Part shown: piece after piece, positions 1 through 8,869 of the stretch
How positions within the stretch are numbered: the stretch's first letter is position 1
Layout of the letters: each line of letters begins with the position of its first letter
NCBI RefSeq assembly: GCF_017355985.1
Contig: NZ_JAFIQU010000012.1
Location: forward strand, 62,001 to 126,000
Source of the DNA: Arenibaculum pallidiluteum
GTDB taxonomy: Bacteria; Pseudomonadota; Alphaproteobacteria; Azospirillales; Azospirillaceae
Direction: 5' to 3'
DNA: 64,000 nucleotides
The notes under the pieces: generated by a model
Seen by the model: the letters and a program-made list of their open reading frames with translations, nothing else
Databases searched by the model: none
What the model was told of the DNA's origin: nothing
Made by a program: the position numbers and the translations under genes

Positions 1-1263
1 GGGACGACGTGGATCTCGACCCTTGCGGTCAACGTGAACCCGCTGATGCGCTTCGACGGCTACTATCTGATCTCGGATCTGCTCGACGAGCCGAACCTCC
101 AGGACCGAGCCTTCGCTCACGGCCGCTGGCGCCTGCGCGAGACCCTCTTCGGTTTCGGCGACCCAGCGCCCGAGCCGCTGCCACGCCGGCGTCGGATTAT
201 CTTCACCCTCTATGCCTGGGTGATCTGGCTGTATCGCCTCGTCGTCTTCACCGGGATCGCGATCCTGGTCTACCACATGGCATTCAAACTGCTGGGGCTT
301 TTCCTCTTCGCGGTCGAGATGTGGTGGTTCGTCCTCCGCCCGATCGCGAACGAGCTGAAGGTCTGGGCCGAACGCCGAAGCCGCTTCCGCATGAACATCA
401 GAACCTCCTTCCTCTTGGCCGCAACCTGCGCCCTCGGGGCGGTTGCCGTGCTGCCCTGGCAGAAGAGCGTCACCGCGCAGGGTGTCCTGCAGGCATCGGC
501 CGAGGCCTTGCTCTATACGCCCGTCGCGGGCCGGCTTGCCGTGCCGCCCCAGGAGGGGACGCGGGTCGTTCCGGGAGACCTGGTCGCCCAGTTGGACCTG
601 CCGGATCTCGGCTTGCGCATATCGGCCGCCGAGAAGCGCCTCGAGCATGTCACGGCACAGGTGGCGCTGGCCTCTGTCGATGCCGAAGCTGCGCAGAGGA
701 GCGTCGTTGCCTGGCAGGAGCTCGAAGCCGCCGGCGCTGAACTCGAGGCGCTGCGGACCCGCCGGGCCGAGCTGGAGGTGCGGGCGACCGTTCCGGGCAT
801 CGTGATCGACGTCCCGGACCATCTGCATTCGGGCGACTGGATTGCTGCACGCGAGCCCGTCGGCATGATCGTCAGCGACCGCGCGCTCGTCCGCGCCTAT
901 GTGCCGGAATCCGAGCTTTCCCGCCTGGTGGCGGGCGCCGCGGCCCGCTTTTATGGCCAGGACGGGTTGGCGCCGTCGGTTCATCTTCGGCTGGTGTCGC
1001 TGGCTCCAACGGCAGCGCGCACGACCGACGATCCCGAGGTTGCATCCGTCTATGGCGGCGAGGTGGCATCGCACCTGACCTCGCAGGGCGAGATCCAGAT
1101 CCAGGAGGCCGTCAATCTCGCGACGTTCGAGACGGCGGAACCCATGCCGGCCCCGCTCCGGGCCATGCGCGGGCATGTCGTGATCGAGGCGGAGCCGGTC
1201 AGTCCTGCCGGTCGTTTCTGGCGCCAGATGCTGGGTGTGCTGATTCGCGAGAGTGGGTTGTGA
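1..1263 (+). CDS. M50 site-2-protease-like membrane protein with HlyD-like C-terminus (5' partial)
   Basis: The reading frame is open from base 1, so the N-terminal part with any HExxH zinc site lies outside the window. The visible part starts with the NPLMRFDGYYLISDLLD signature typical of the second half of M50-type peptidases found with HlyD secretion adaptors. Two or three strongly hydrophobic stretches follow at about visible residues 65-115, and another helix at about 135-155. After it comes a barrel-sandwich/HlyD-like region (a YTPVAGRL-type strand, a short coiled coil, then a second lipoyl-like half). This suggests a membrane-embedded peptidase or adaptor that handles an exported peptide or large substrate. 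Partner export genes would be upstream, outside the window. The family call is fairly sure; the substrate is unknown. Confidence 0.75.
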   Translation, partial: GTTWISTLAVNVNPLMRFDGYYLISDLLDEPNLQDRAFAHGRWRLRETLFGFGDPAPEPLPRRRRIIFTLYAWVIWLYRLVVFTGIAILVYHMAFKLLGLFLFAVEMWWFVLRPIANELKVWAERRSRFRMNIRTSFLLAATCALGAVAVLPWQKSVTAQGVLQASAEALLYTPVAGRLAVPPQEGTRVVPGDLVAQLDLPDLGLRISAAEKRLEHVTAQVALASVDAEAAQRSVVAWQELEAAGAELEALRTRRAELEVRATVPGIVIDVPDHLHSGDWIAAREPVGMIVSDRALVRAYVPESELSRLVAGAAARFYGQDGLAPSVHLRLVSLAPTAARTTDDPEVASVYGGEVASHLTSQGEIQIQEAVNLATFETAEPMPAPLRAMRGHVVIEAEPVSPAGRFWRQMLGVLIRESGL

Positions 1264-1814
1264 AAGCCGGCATCCGACTTGGCGGAAGACGAACGGACCG
1301 ACACTGCCACGAGGCGCTCGTACGGACCACTGGGTCCCGTCGGCCGAGCAGGAGAGCCTACGCTAGCTGCAGCGGCCTGGAAACGTCAGCGGCCTAGCTT
1401 GATTTCGCCATCGTCTTCAGTCGGGATTGCGGTTGGTGATCATACGTCCGGCCGGCATTCCCTGAGACGGCCTCCCGACCCGTTTCAGATAGGCACCCGC
1501 CGCTTGCACGCCCTGCGTCAATCCCAGCACCTGCCTGGCGTCGATCTCGTCACGCAGGACCTGCCGGGTTTCCGTCAGCCTGGCTCTGGCGTGCCGCCAC
1601 GACCCGTGGAGCAAAGCAATGCGCTCGCCGGTCCGTCCCAGCGAGGCGCAGCTGTCGAGAGACGATACTCGGACGAGGTCGGCGTCCCGAACTGCACGTT
1701 ACGGCGATGCCGCCGCCGGCATCCGGGGCAAAGGGTCGGTACCTGGAGAGCGCGGTGCCCGACCAGGGCAATCTTCCAAAGCTGCCGAGCAGGGCTTATC
1801 GCGGGACCTGTCAC
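1264..1814. other. Gene-poor gap
   Basis: No convincing gene is seen in this stretch between the truncated peptidase gene and the palindrome upstream of a small antitoxin-like ORF. A 65-codon minus-strand frame (1417-1614) is open but matches nothing I recognise and has no clear ribosome-binding site. Overlapping open frames on both strands are what high GC alone produces. Confidence 0.5.
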
Positions 1815-1833
1815 GCGTTACGGTGTGTAACGC
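1815..1833. promoter_or_regulatory. Perfect 7+5+7 inverted repeat, candidate autoregulatory operator
   Basis: GCGTTAC-GGTGT-GTAACGC is a perfect palindrome with a 5-base spacer. It ends 23 bases before the ATG of the small MazE-like ORF. Operators of this size at this position are usual for self-repressing antitoxins. The operator role is inferred. Confidence 0.45.
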
Positions 1834-1856
1834 TCTACGGCAGAGAGGACGCGAGG

Positions 1857-2087
1857 ATGACGCCGGCCGCCGATCGCATGCGGACCATGAGGCAGCATCG
1901 CCAGGAGCGCGGCCTGCTTGAGATCCGGCTGCGCAGGCCCGGCCTGTGCGACCTTGCCGTCCGCCGGCGTACCGCCGAGCAGGGCGCGCGGCAACGGCAC
2001 CCCGGCTCGGCCACGGCTTCGCTGACCAGCACGGGCTGCCTGGCGCCTGGTCCACGGTCGCGAGCCGGGCGAGCAGCTTCGTCCTGA
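1857..2087 (+). CDS. Small DUF3018/MazE-like antitoxin relic
   Basis: This 76-residue frame begins with an AADRMRTMRQHRQERGL segment followed by EIRLRRPG and AVRRRTAEQGARQ. That is close to the N-terminal pattern I know from DUF3018 MazE-like antitoxins (RMR..R.RR...GL.E.RL..PDAR...VRRR.AEQ.AR). After about residue 50 the expected acidic tail is missing and the frame becomes low-complexity, which points to a frameshift or decay. AGAGGACGCGAGG lies just before the ATG, and a perfect palindrome lies upstream. No MazF-like toxin follows; the amidase starts 57 bases on. It may be a broken orphan antitoxin or a chance resemblance. Confidence 0.35.
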   Translation: MTPAADRMRTMRQHRQERGLLEIRLRRPGLCDLAVRRRTAEQGARQRHPGSATASLTSTGCLAPGPRSRAGRAASS

Positions 2088-2144
2088 AGTCCCGCCTCGC
2101 CTCTGGACCAGACCCTCCCCCCTTCCAACCGGAGCAGAGCAAGC

Positions 2145-3596
2145 ATGGAGCTGCGGACGCCCTCTGATCTCGTGCTGATGAATGCCTGCACGCTCTCGCA
2201 GAAGATCCGCATGCGGGAGGTTTCCTGCGTGGAGGTGATGCGGGCCTATCTCGATCACATCGCGCGGTTCAATCCACGCGTGAACGCGATCGTGTCCTTG
2301 CGCGACGAGGCCGATCTGCTCGCCGAGGCGGCCGAGCGCGATCGGGAGCTCGCGCGCGGCGAGGTGCGCGGCTGGCTCCACGGATTGCCGCAGGCCATCA
2401 AGGACCTCGCGGCAACCAGGGGCATCCGGACCACGCAGGGCTCGCCGCTCTTTCGGGATACCATCCCCGCCGCCGACGCCATCTTTGTCGAACGGATCCG
2501 CGCGGCGGGCGCCATTCTGATCGGCAAGACCAACACGCCGGAATTCGGTCTCGGCTCCCAGACCTACAATCCCGTCTTCGGGCCGACGCGGAACGCTTTC
2601 GACCAGACCCGGACCGCGGGGGGATCGAGCGGCGGTGCCGCGGTGGCGCTTGCCCTGCGCATGCTTCCCGTGGCCGACGGCAGCGATCATGCCGGGTCCC
2701 TGCGTAACCCGGCCGCCTTCAACAACGTGCTCGGCCTGCGGCCCTCCTTCGGCCGGGTCCCCTCCGACAGCGAGGAGGTCTTCCTTCCGCAGCTCGGCGT
2801 GGCGGGCCCGATGGCGCGGACGGTGGAGGATCTTGCCGCGCTGCTGTCGGTCCAGTCCGGCTACGATGCGCGCGCACCGCTCTCGATCGGCGAGGACCCG
2901 GCGCGTCTGGCCCGGGATCTCACCCGGGACTTCAAGGGCACGCGCATCGGCTGGCTCGGCGATCTCGGCGGCTATCTCCCGCTGGAAGAGGGCATTCTCG
3001 ATCTGTGCGGCAGGGGCCTCGCGGCCCTGGAGCGGGTCGGATGCACGGTCGAGGCCGTCCTGCCCGATTTCCCTCCGGAGGCGATCTGGAACGCCTGGCT
3101 CGTCCTGCGGGCCTGGCTCGTCGGGTCCAGCCTCGCGGCCGCCTATCGCGATCCCGCCAAGCGCGCGCTCCTGAAGCCGGAGGCGCAATGGGAGGTCGAG
3201 CAGGGAGCGAAGCTGTCCGCCTTCGCGGTGGCGGAGGCCTCCAAGGTCCGCACGGCCTGGTACCACACGGTCCGGGGCCTGTTCGAAGCTTACGACTATC
3301 TCGTGCTTCCGAGCGCGCAGGTCTTCCCCTTCGCCGTGGAGACTCCCTGGCCCAGGCAGATCGCGGGCCGCACCATGGACACGTACCATCGCTGGATGGA
3401 GGTCGTCATTCCGGTGACGATGTCGGGCTGCCCGGCGATCAGCGTGCCGGTCGGCTTCAACGGATCCGGCCTGCCCATGGGAATGCAGATCGTCGCCCCG
3501 AACCGCGGGGAGCATGCGCTCCTGCAGATCGCCAGGTCGCTCGAGGAGGAATTGCGCTGGGGAGAGAAGCGGCCACCCATCCTCGACGTGGGGTGA
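2145..3596 (+). CDS. Amidase-signature family hydrolase
   Basis: This is a 483-residue, full-length amidase-signature enzyme that hydrolyses a carboxamide or related C-N bond in the cytoplasm. The Ser-cisSer-Lys triad is visible: Lys86 in AIKDLA, cis-Ser161 in GGSSGGA, and nucleophile Ser185 in GSDHAGSLR. The 24-residue Ser-Ser spacing is normal for the family. Its closest general type is the GatA-like or aryl/acyl amidases, but no GatB or GatC partner is nearby, so it is probably a free-standing catabolic amidase. The substrate cannot be told. The start is the ATG at the AAGCATGGAG context. A weak GC hairpin sits just after the stop (about 3620-3637). Confidence 0.85.
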   Translation: MELRTPSDLVLMNACTLSQKIRMREVSCVEVMRAYLDHIARFNPRVNAIVSLRDEADLLAEAAERDRELARGEVRGWLHGLPQAIKDLAATRGIRTTQGSPLFRDTIPAADAIFVERIRAAGAILIGKTNTPEFGLGSQTYNPVFGPTRNAFDQTRTAGGSSGGAAVALALRMLPVADGSDHAGSLRNPAAFNNVLGLRPSFGRVPSDSEEVFLPQLGVAGPMARTVEDLAALLSVQSGYDARAPLSIGEDPARLARDLTRDFKGTRIGWLGDLGGYLPLEEGILDLCGRGLAALERVGCTVEAVLPDFPPEAIWNAWLVLRAWLVGSSLAAAYRDPAKRALLKPEAQWEVEQGAKLSAFAVAEASKVRTAWYHTVRGLFEAYDYLVLPSAQVFPFAVETPWPRQIAGRTMDTYHRWMEVVIPVTMSGCPAISVPVGFNGSGLPMGMQIVAPNRGEHALLQIARSLEEELRWGEKRPPILDVG

Positions 3597-4117
3597 TGCG
3601 TTCGACCAGTCCGGCCCAAGCGGGTCCATAGGCCCGCGAGAGCCGCTGCCCGTTGCGTTCGGACCGGTCAGCTCGCCCCCATGCGCTTGCAGGTCTACCG
3701 AGGCGAAGAGGGCCGGCAGGGTCACTGCTTCCGCTCTCTCAGGCGCGTGAAGCCGGGCGACGCTCTCGTCGTGAGCTCGGATTGCACATTTGCGTGCAAG
3801 TAGCGTTGCAATCCATAGATTCTGTGCCGCCTGCTTTCAGGTCCATGCGTTGGATGCGGTTTGGCAGGAGTTTCGCCAGCAGCACTGCATAATTGACGTC
3901 GATCCGGCGCTCTTGAACGACCTGAAGGTGGGACAGGACTTCTTCTTCAGCACCCCGCGGCAGCGGTCTGGCAGATCAAACTGACCGACTCAAGGGGCGC
4001 TCGGCGAGGCTCTCAAATCCTGACGCGATGATGGCGAAGGGCGGCTGGAACGCTGGTGCGGCACCTCGGCGTCAGGCGCCTTGGCCAAGGTAAGGCCGCC
4101 GGCTATGTGGGAACTTG
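3597..4117. other. Intergenic region with a possible coding relic
   Basis: No intact gene is supported. Around 3790-3984 the plus strand carries a short open frame whose middle part (HALDAVWQEFRQQ, then DPALLNDLKVGQDFFF) reads like real protein but has no credible start or partner. It may be the tail of a decayed gene. A weak stem-loop at about 3620-3637 could end transcription of the amidase gene. Confidence 0.4.
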
Positions 4118-4134
4118 ATGTTATGATATAACAT
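4118..4134. promoter_or_regulatory. Zur box
   Basis: ATGTTAT-GAT-ATAACAT is a perfect 7-base inverted repeat in an AT-rich patch within GC-rich DNA. It matches the core of the proteobacterial Zur operator (ATGTTAT-N3-ATAACAT). It lies upstream of the zinc ABC transporter genes, so the operon should be repressed when zinc is plentiful. No zur gene is in the window. Confidence 0.85.
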
Positions 4135-4169
4135 ATCTATGCTGTGCCGGACAGCATGAGGACAGCGAC

Positions 4170-4241
4170 ATGACGTTCCGACGGCGCGCCGCGCCCATTG
4201 CCCCTTCCCAACCGACGTGCGCCGGGGTGCACGCCAAATGA
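4170..4241 (+). CDS. 23-codon leader ORF, first in the zinc operon
   Basis: This is the first ATG after the Zur box with a good ribosome-binding site (GAGGA, 7 bases before the ATG). It encodes a basic 23-residue peptide beginning MTFRRR. Its stop overlaps the ATG of the next small ORF as ATGA. It is too short to recognise. A role in translational coupling is inferred from the overlap. Confidence 0.35.
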   Translation: MTFRRRAAPIAPSQPTCAGVHAK

Positions 4242-4345
4242 TGCAGTCCGGATTACTTCTCGCAGCGTCGGCGGTCCGCCGGGTCGCGGTGGCCACGGTG
4301 CTGTCAGCAGGTCTGTGGGCGGCAGTCCTGTGGGCGCTCGCATGA
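4238..4345 (+). CDS. 35-residue hydrophobic peptide upstream of znuC
   Basis: The frame starts at 4238 inside the stop of the preceding leader and ends in a TGA that overlaps the ATG of the ABC ATPase gene (ATGA). The product has an MMQSGLLLAASAVRR start and a hydrophobic stretch ending LWAAVLWALA, so it looks like a single-pass membrane peptide with an Arg pair near its first third. It may be a small accessory subunit of the transporter or only a coupling device. No known family was recognised. Confidence 0.4.
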   Translation: MMQSGLLLAASAVRRVAVATVLSAGLWAAVLWALA

Positions 4346-5082
4346 GCCTCGCGGCAAGCATCATCTTTCGCGACCTGACGCTTGGATACGAGCGTCGGCC
4401 AGCCGTCCATCACCTTGGTGGCACGATCGCCGCAGCCTCGCTGACGGCAGTGGTTGGCCCCAATGGAGCCGGGAAGAGCACGCTACTCAAGTCCATCGCC
4501 GGCCTGCTGCGCCCTCTCGACGGAGCGATCGAACTCCACGGCGCCAGCGTTGCCTACCTGCCCCAGCAGGCCGAGATCGACCGCTCCTTCCCGATTTCCG
4601 TCGAGGAGGTCGTCATGCTCGGCCATTGGCAGCGCATCGGCCCATTCGGAGCGCTCCGGCGCGAGCACGGCGCCGCCGTTCTCGAGGCCCTGACGGCAGT
4701 GGGGCTCGATGGCTTCTCGCGCCGGCCGATCCGCAGCCTGTCCGCCGGCCAGTTCCAGCGGGTCCTGTTTGCCCGCATGCTGCTCCAGGACGCCCGGCTC
4801 ATCCTGCTGGACGAGCCCTTTACCGCGATCGATGCCAGGACGACCGAGGACCTGCTGCGCATCGTGGCCCGCTGGGCCGCCGAGCGCCGGACGGTGCTGG
4901 CGGTGCTCCACGACCTTGACCAAGTGCGTGCCCATTTTCCCGAGACGCTGCTGCTCGCTCGCGAGCCGGTCGCCTGGGGACCGACACGCGAGGTCCTGAC
5001 GCCCGCGAACTTGGCGCGGGCGCGGACCATGTCGGAAGCCTGGGACGACCGCGCCGCCGTATGCCGGAGGCGATCCGCATGA
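4342..5082 (+). CDS. znuC: Zinc ABC transporter ATP-binding protein (ZnuC/AztA-like)
   Basis: This 246-residue ABC ATPase powers high-affinity zinc uptake. Walker A is GPNGAGKST (residues 39-47), the signature is LSAGQFQRVL, and Walker B is LILLDEPF, followed by the His switch VLHDLD. The start at 4342 is chosen because it overlaps the upstream small ORF as ATGA and because family homology begins about here; an open extension to 4198 has no family likeness. Gene order ATPase-permease-binding protein resembles aztABC more than the divergent znuA/znuCB layout. A Zur box lies about 210 bases upstream. Confidence 0.9.
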   Translation: MSLAASIIFRDLTLGYERRPAVHHLGGTIAAASLTAVVGPNGAGKSTLLKSIAGLLRPLDGAIELHGASVAYLPQQAEIDRSFPISVEEVVMLGHWQRIGPFGALRREHGAAVLEALTAVGLDGFSRRPIRSLSAGQFQRVLFARMLLQDARLILLDEPFTAIDARTTEDLLRIVARWAAERRTVLAVLHDLDQVRAHFPETLLLAREPVAWGPTREVLTPANLARARTMSEAWDDRAAVCRRRSA

Positions 5083-5954
5083 CGGATCTCTATGGATGGC
5101 TGATCGGGCCATTCGCCGACTTCACCTTCATGCGCCGGGCGCTGGTGGCTGTCCTGGCGCTGGCACTCGGCTGCGGTCCCGTGGGTGTGCTGCTGATTCT
5201 ACGGCGGATGGCACTGATGGGCGACGCGCTTGCCCACGCCGTCCTGCCCGGGGCTGCGGTCGGCTACCTGCTGGCCGGGCTGTCGCTGCCGGTCATGGGG
5301 CTTGGCGGCCTCGCCGCAGGGCTGGCGGTCGCAGGCCTCGCCGGCGTGGTCAGCCGGATCACGCCGCTGCGCGAGGACGCGAGCTTCGCGGCCTTCTACC
5401 TGATCTCGCTCGCTTTGGGCGTGCTGATCGTCTCGACCCGGGGCGGAAACGTCGACCTCATGCACGTGCTCTTCGGCACCGTGCTGGCGGTCGACGATCA
5501 CGCGCTCGCGGTGGTCGCCGGCATCGCTACCACGACCCTATTGGGCCTCGCCTGGATCTACCGGCCCCTGGTTGTCGAGTGCTTCGATCCCGGCTTCCTG
5601 CGTGCGGTTGGCGGCCATGGGGGCCGCTACCACCTGACCTTCCTGGTTCTCGTCGTGCTTAACCTGGTCGGCGGGTTTCAGGCGCTGGGCACGCTGATGG
5701 CCGTCGGCCTGATGATGCTGCCGGCGGCGGCAGCGCGGTTCTGGGCCGACGGCGTCTGGCCGGCCTCGGTCGTCGCCTCGGGCATGGCCCTGGCCGCGGG
5801 CTACTGCGGATTGCTCGTCTCGTTCCATTTCGACCTCCCCTCGGGACCGTCCATCGTGCTCGCGGCCGGGACGCTCTACTGCGCGTCCGTCCTGCTCGGG
5901 ACGCGCGGCAGCTTCCGGGCCGCGCTGCTGCCCGCCCGGCACCTGGAATCCTGA
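5079..5954 (+). CDS. znuB: Zinc ABC transporter permease (ZnuB/AztB-like)
   Basis: This 291-residue integral membrane protein of the ABC-3 (ZnuB/MntB) family has about eight hydrophobic segments. It carries the family's conserved MALMGDALAHAVLPGAAVGY segment near residues 45-65, where the ATPase docks. The start at 5079 is preferred over an ATG at 5061: GGAGG lies 8 bases before it, and it overlaps the znuC stop as ATGA. It forms the inner-membrane channel for zinc with the ATPase encoded just before it. Confidence 0.9.
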   Translation: MTDLYGWLIGPFADFTFMRRALVAVLALALGCGPVGVLLILRRMALMGDALAHAVLPGAAVGYLLAGLSLPVMGLGGLAAGLAVAGLAGVVSRITPLREDASFAAFYLISLALGVLIVSTRGGNVDLMHVLFGTVLAVDDHALAVVAGIATTTLLGLAWIYRPLVVECFDPGFLRAVGGHGGRYHLTFLVLVVLNLVGGFQALGTLMAVGLMMLPAAAARFWADGVWPASVVASGMALAAGYCGLLVSFHFDLPSGPSIVLAAGTLYCASVLLGTRGSFRAALLPARHLES

Positions 5955-5971
5955 CGAACCATGGAGACCCC

Positions 5972-6865
5972 ATGTTGAGGCGCCTTCTGCTGGTCCTCGG
6001 CCTCGCGGCCGCAACGCCTGTCGCCGCAGAGCCACTGAAGGTGGTTGCCAGCTTCAGCATCCTGGACGACATGGTGCGCCAGGTCGGCGGCGAGGAGGTG
6101 AGCGTCACAACGCTGGTCGGCCCTGACCAGGACGCGCATGTCTACGAGCCTAGCCCCGCCGACGCCCGCGCCGTCGCAGGCGCCGACCTCGTCGTGGTCA
6201 ACGGCCTGGGCTTCGAGGGCTGGATGGATCGGCTCATCCGCGCCTCGGGCACGAAGGCTCGCGTGGTCACGGCGAGCGCCCGGGTTAAGCCGATCTCCGA
6301 GGACGAGAACCACGGGCATGGTCACGGCCATGGTGGTGCGGATCCGCACGCCTGGCACTCGATCTTGAACGCCATGATCTACGTCGACAACATCCTGTCG
6401 GGGCTGATCCAGGCAGCGCCGCTGCGCGCGGAGGTGTTCCGCGCCCGGGCCGCGGCCTACCGGGAGGAACTCGACCGACTGGATGCCGGGGTCCGGAGGA
6501 CATTTGCCGCCGTGCCGGCCGACCGTCTCAAGGTGCTGACTTCGCACGACGCCTTCGGTTACTTCGCCCGCGATTACCGCATCACCTTCCTGGCCCCCGT
6601 GGGCTTCAGCACCGAGGCGGAGCCTTCGGCCGGCGAGGTTGCGCGGCTGATCCGTCAGGTTCGAAAGGAGCGCGTGCGCGCCGTCTTCATCGAGAACATC
6701 ACTGATCCCCGCCTGATCGAGCAGATTGCTCGCGAGAGCGGGGCCAAGGTGGGCGGCACGCTCTACTCCGACGCGCTGTCGGCGCCCGGCGGCCCAGCCG
6801 CGACCTATGTCGAGATGATCCGCCAGAACGCCCGCCAAATCGCGGGCGCGCTCGCCGGCGAATGA
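5972..6865 (+). CDS. znuA: Periplasmic zinc-binding protein with His-rich loop (ZnuA/AztC-like)
   Basis: This 297-residue cluster A-I binding protein captures periplasmic zinc for the transporter. A signal peptide ends near residue 19. Likely ligands are His56 (DAHVYEP), the His in DPHAWHS (126), the His in TSHDAFGYF and the Asp in LYSDALS. A flexible loop with alternating His and Gly (HGHGHGHG, residues 114-121) sits just before DPHAW, a hallmark of zinc rather than manganese binders. GGAG lies 7 bases before the ATG. The gene ends 11 bases before the CobW gene. Confidence 0.92.
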   Translation: MLRRLLLVLGLAAATPVAAEPLKVVASFSILDDMVRQVGGEEVSVTTLVGPDQDAHVYEPSPADARAVAGADLVVVNGLGFEGWMDRLIRASGTKARVVTASARVKPISEDENHGHGHGHGGADPHAWHSILNAMIYVDNILSGLIQAAPLRAEVFRARAAAYREELDRLDAGVRRTFAAVPADRLKVLTSHDAFGYFARDYRITFLAPVGFSTEAEPSAGEVARLIRQVRKERVRAVFIENITDPRLIEQIARESGAKVGGTLYSDALSAPGGPAATYVEMIRQNARQIAGALAGE

Positions 6866-6876
6866 GAGGAACGACC

Positions 6877-7833
6877 ATGGACAAGATCCCCGTCACAGTC
6901 CTGACCGGCTATCTCGGAGCCGGAAAGACCACGCTGTTGAACCGCATCCTCTCCGAGAGCCACGGCCTGCGCTACGCCGTGGTCGTAAACGAGTTCGGGG
7001 AGATCGGCATCGACAACGATCTCGTCGTCGGCGCGCGCGAGGAGGTCTTCGAGATGAACAACGGTTGCATCTGTTGCACCGTGCGCGGCGACCTGATCCG
7101 CATCATCGGCGGGCTCCTGAAGCGCAAGGGCGATCTCGACGGAATCCTGATCGAAACCACTGGCCTGGCCGATCCGGCGCCCGTCGCGCAGACCTTCTTC
7201 GTCGACGATGACGTGGCCGGTCGCGCGAAGCTCGACAGCATCGTGACGGTGGCGGATGCCAAGCATCTCCTGAGCCGTCTGGAGGACAGTCACGAGGCGC
7301 AGGAGCAGGTCGCGTTCGCCGACGTGATCCTCCTCAACAAAACCGATCTGGTGGACGCGGACATGCTTGGTGCCGTCGAGGCACGCATCCGCGCGATGAA
7401 CCCGTTCGCGACGATCCACCGGACCGAGCGATGCTCCGTCCCGATCGATCAGGTGCTTGGCCGCGGCGGCTTTGACCTCCGACGAATCCTGGAGATGGAG
7501 CCGGAATTCCTGTCCGAGGACGACCACGAGCACGACCAGGCGATCGGCAGCGTTTCCTTGACCAGTGGGCGCCCTCTCGAACCCGAGCGCTTCGACCTGT
7601 GGATGCGCCGCCTTCTGATCGAGCAAGGTGCAGACATCCTGCGCTTCAAGGGGATCCTGGCCTTCGCCGGCTCGGACCGCAAGACGGTCGTGCAGGGTGT
7701 CCATATGCTGGCGGACAGCACCAACCTGCCGCGCTGGGGAGATGGCGAGCCGCGGATCAGCCGCTTCGTCCTGATCGGCCGCAATCTCGATGCGGCAATA
7801 CTCCGGGCCGGGTTCGATGCCTGCGCGGCCTGA
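6877..7833 (+). CDS. CobW/COG0523 family GTPase, zinc metallochaperone-like
   Basis: This 318-residue G3E GTPase shows P-loop GYLGAGKTT (residues 11-19), the metal-binding GCICC motif (63-67), ETTGLADP and the NKTDLV guanine motif. An acidic/His cluster (DDHEHDQ) precedes the C-terminal CobW domain. COG0523 members in Zur operons help direct zinc to client proteins during starvation; membership of this operon supports that role over cobalamin synthesis. The start is set at 6877, where AGAGGA lies 6 bases upstream, rather than at 6862, which overlaps the znuA stop. Confidence 0.9.
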   Translation: MDKIPVTVLTGYLGAGKTTLLNRILSESHGLRYAVVVNEFGEIGIDNDLVVGAREEVFEMNNGCICCTVRGDLIRIIGGLLKRKGDLDGILIETTGLADPAPVAQTFFVDDDVAGRAKLDSIVTVADAKHLLSRLEDSHEAQEQVAFADVILLNKTDLVDADMLGAVEARIRAMNPFATIHRTERCSVPIDQVLGRGGFDLRRILEMEPEFLSEDDHEHDQAIGSVSLTSGRPLEPERFDLWMRRLLIEQGADILRFKGILAFAGSDRKTVVQGVHMLADSTNLPRWGDGEPRISRFVLIGRNLDAAILRAGFDACAA

Positions 7834-8869
7834 TGCGACGATGCTCCAGGTGCCGCGAAGCCGGCCTGCCGTCCATACCTTCGACGCACCCGTGACGGCC
7901 CTGGCCTTTGACCGCGGTGCAAGCACCGTCGCATTCGCGCTCGGCGACGGGACCGTGCGCCTGGGCTCACGGGCGGACGGCTTCACGTCTCTCGCTACGG
8001 TTTCGCTCCACCACGGCGCCGTGCTGCGGCTGGTTGCCGAGACCGGACCGGGCGCATTTCTGTCGGGTGGGGACGACGGGCGCGCACTGCGCATCGAGGC
8101 GGATGGCAGTGTCATTGAGCTGGCATCATTCCCGGGCTGCTGGATCGAGGAACTTGCCGTCAGCCCTGTGACCGAGTTCCGGGCGATTGCTGCCGACCGG
8201 GAGGTTCGCCTCTATGACCGCCAGGGCGTCCTGCTGGGCGCTGCGGCCGAGCATCCGAGCACCGTCGCGGGCATCGCCTTCAATCCCAAGGGCAAGCGGC
8301 TGGCGATCGCCCATTACGGTGGTGTGACGCTGCGGTGGTGTAGCGGCATCGACGGAGTGCCCGTTGATCTCGCCTTCCCGGGATCGCACATCGGCGTCAG
8401 CTGGAGCCCCGACGGTGCATGGCTCATGACATCCATGCAAGAGCGAGAGCTGCACGGATGGCCGCTGGGTGGCAAGTCGGCGGAGGTCCGCATGGGAGGC
8501 TATACGGCCAAGGTGCGCTCCATGGACTGGAGCTGCCGGTCGGGCCTGCTGGCGACCTCCGGCAGCCAAGGGGCAATCCTGTGGTCCTTCTCCGGGAGAG
8601 GGCCGTCGGGCCGGCAGCCCGTCGTTCTAGCCGCACGTGAGAAGGCCCTTGTCACTCGCGTGGCCTGGCACCCGCGCCTGCCTGTGCTCGCCGCAGGCTT
8701 CGATGACGGCGCCGTCGTCGCCGCGGCGCTCGACGCGAGCGCCGAGCTCCTCCTGCGCCCGCCCGGCGGCGGCGCCGTGGAGGCCCTTGCCTGGTCGGCC
8801 GACGGCACGTTCCTGGCGGCGGGAACAGCGGATGGCGAAGCCTGCGTAATCGACCTGGATCCCGCGTGA
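7817..8869 (+). CDS. WD40-repeat beta-propeller protein of the zinc operon
   Basis: This protein of about 350 residues is built from WD40-like repeats (segments such as [37 protein letters not shown] and [10 protein letters not shown]), enough for a seven-bladed propeller. No signal peptide is seen, so it is probably cytoplasmic. It sits directly after the CobW GTPase and overlaps it, so it is likely under Zur control. A scaffold or metal-delivery partner is plausible; periplasmic AztD is also a propeller, but that protein is exported. The start may instead be the ATG at 7841. Confidence 0.8.
   Translation: MPARPDATMLQVPRSRPAVHTFDAPVTALAFDRGASTVAFALGDGTVRLGSRADGFTSLATVSLHHGAVLRLVAETGPGAFLSGGDDGRALRIEADGSVIELASFPGCWIEELAVSPVTEFRAIAADREVRLYDRQGVLLGAAAEHPSTVAGIAFNPKGKRLAIAHYGGVTLRWCSGIDGVPVDLAFPGSHIGVSWSPDGAWLMTSMQERELHGWPLGGKSAEVRMGGYTAKVRSMDWSCRSGLLATSGSQGAILWSFSGRGPSGRQPVVLAAREKALVTRVAWHPRLPVLAAGFDDGAVVAAALDASAELLLRPPGGGAVEALAWSADGTFLAAGTADGEACVIDLDPA

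Noticed and set aside
1818-3725. 635-codon minus-strand frame covering the amidase gene
   Set aside because: It is a GC-driven mirror frame; the plus strand encodes a full amidase with its catalytic triad.
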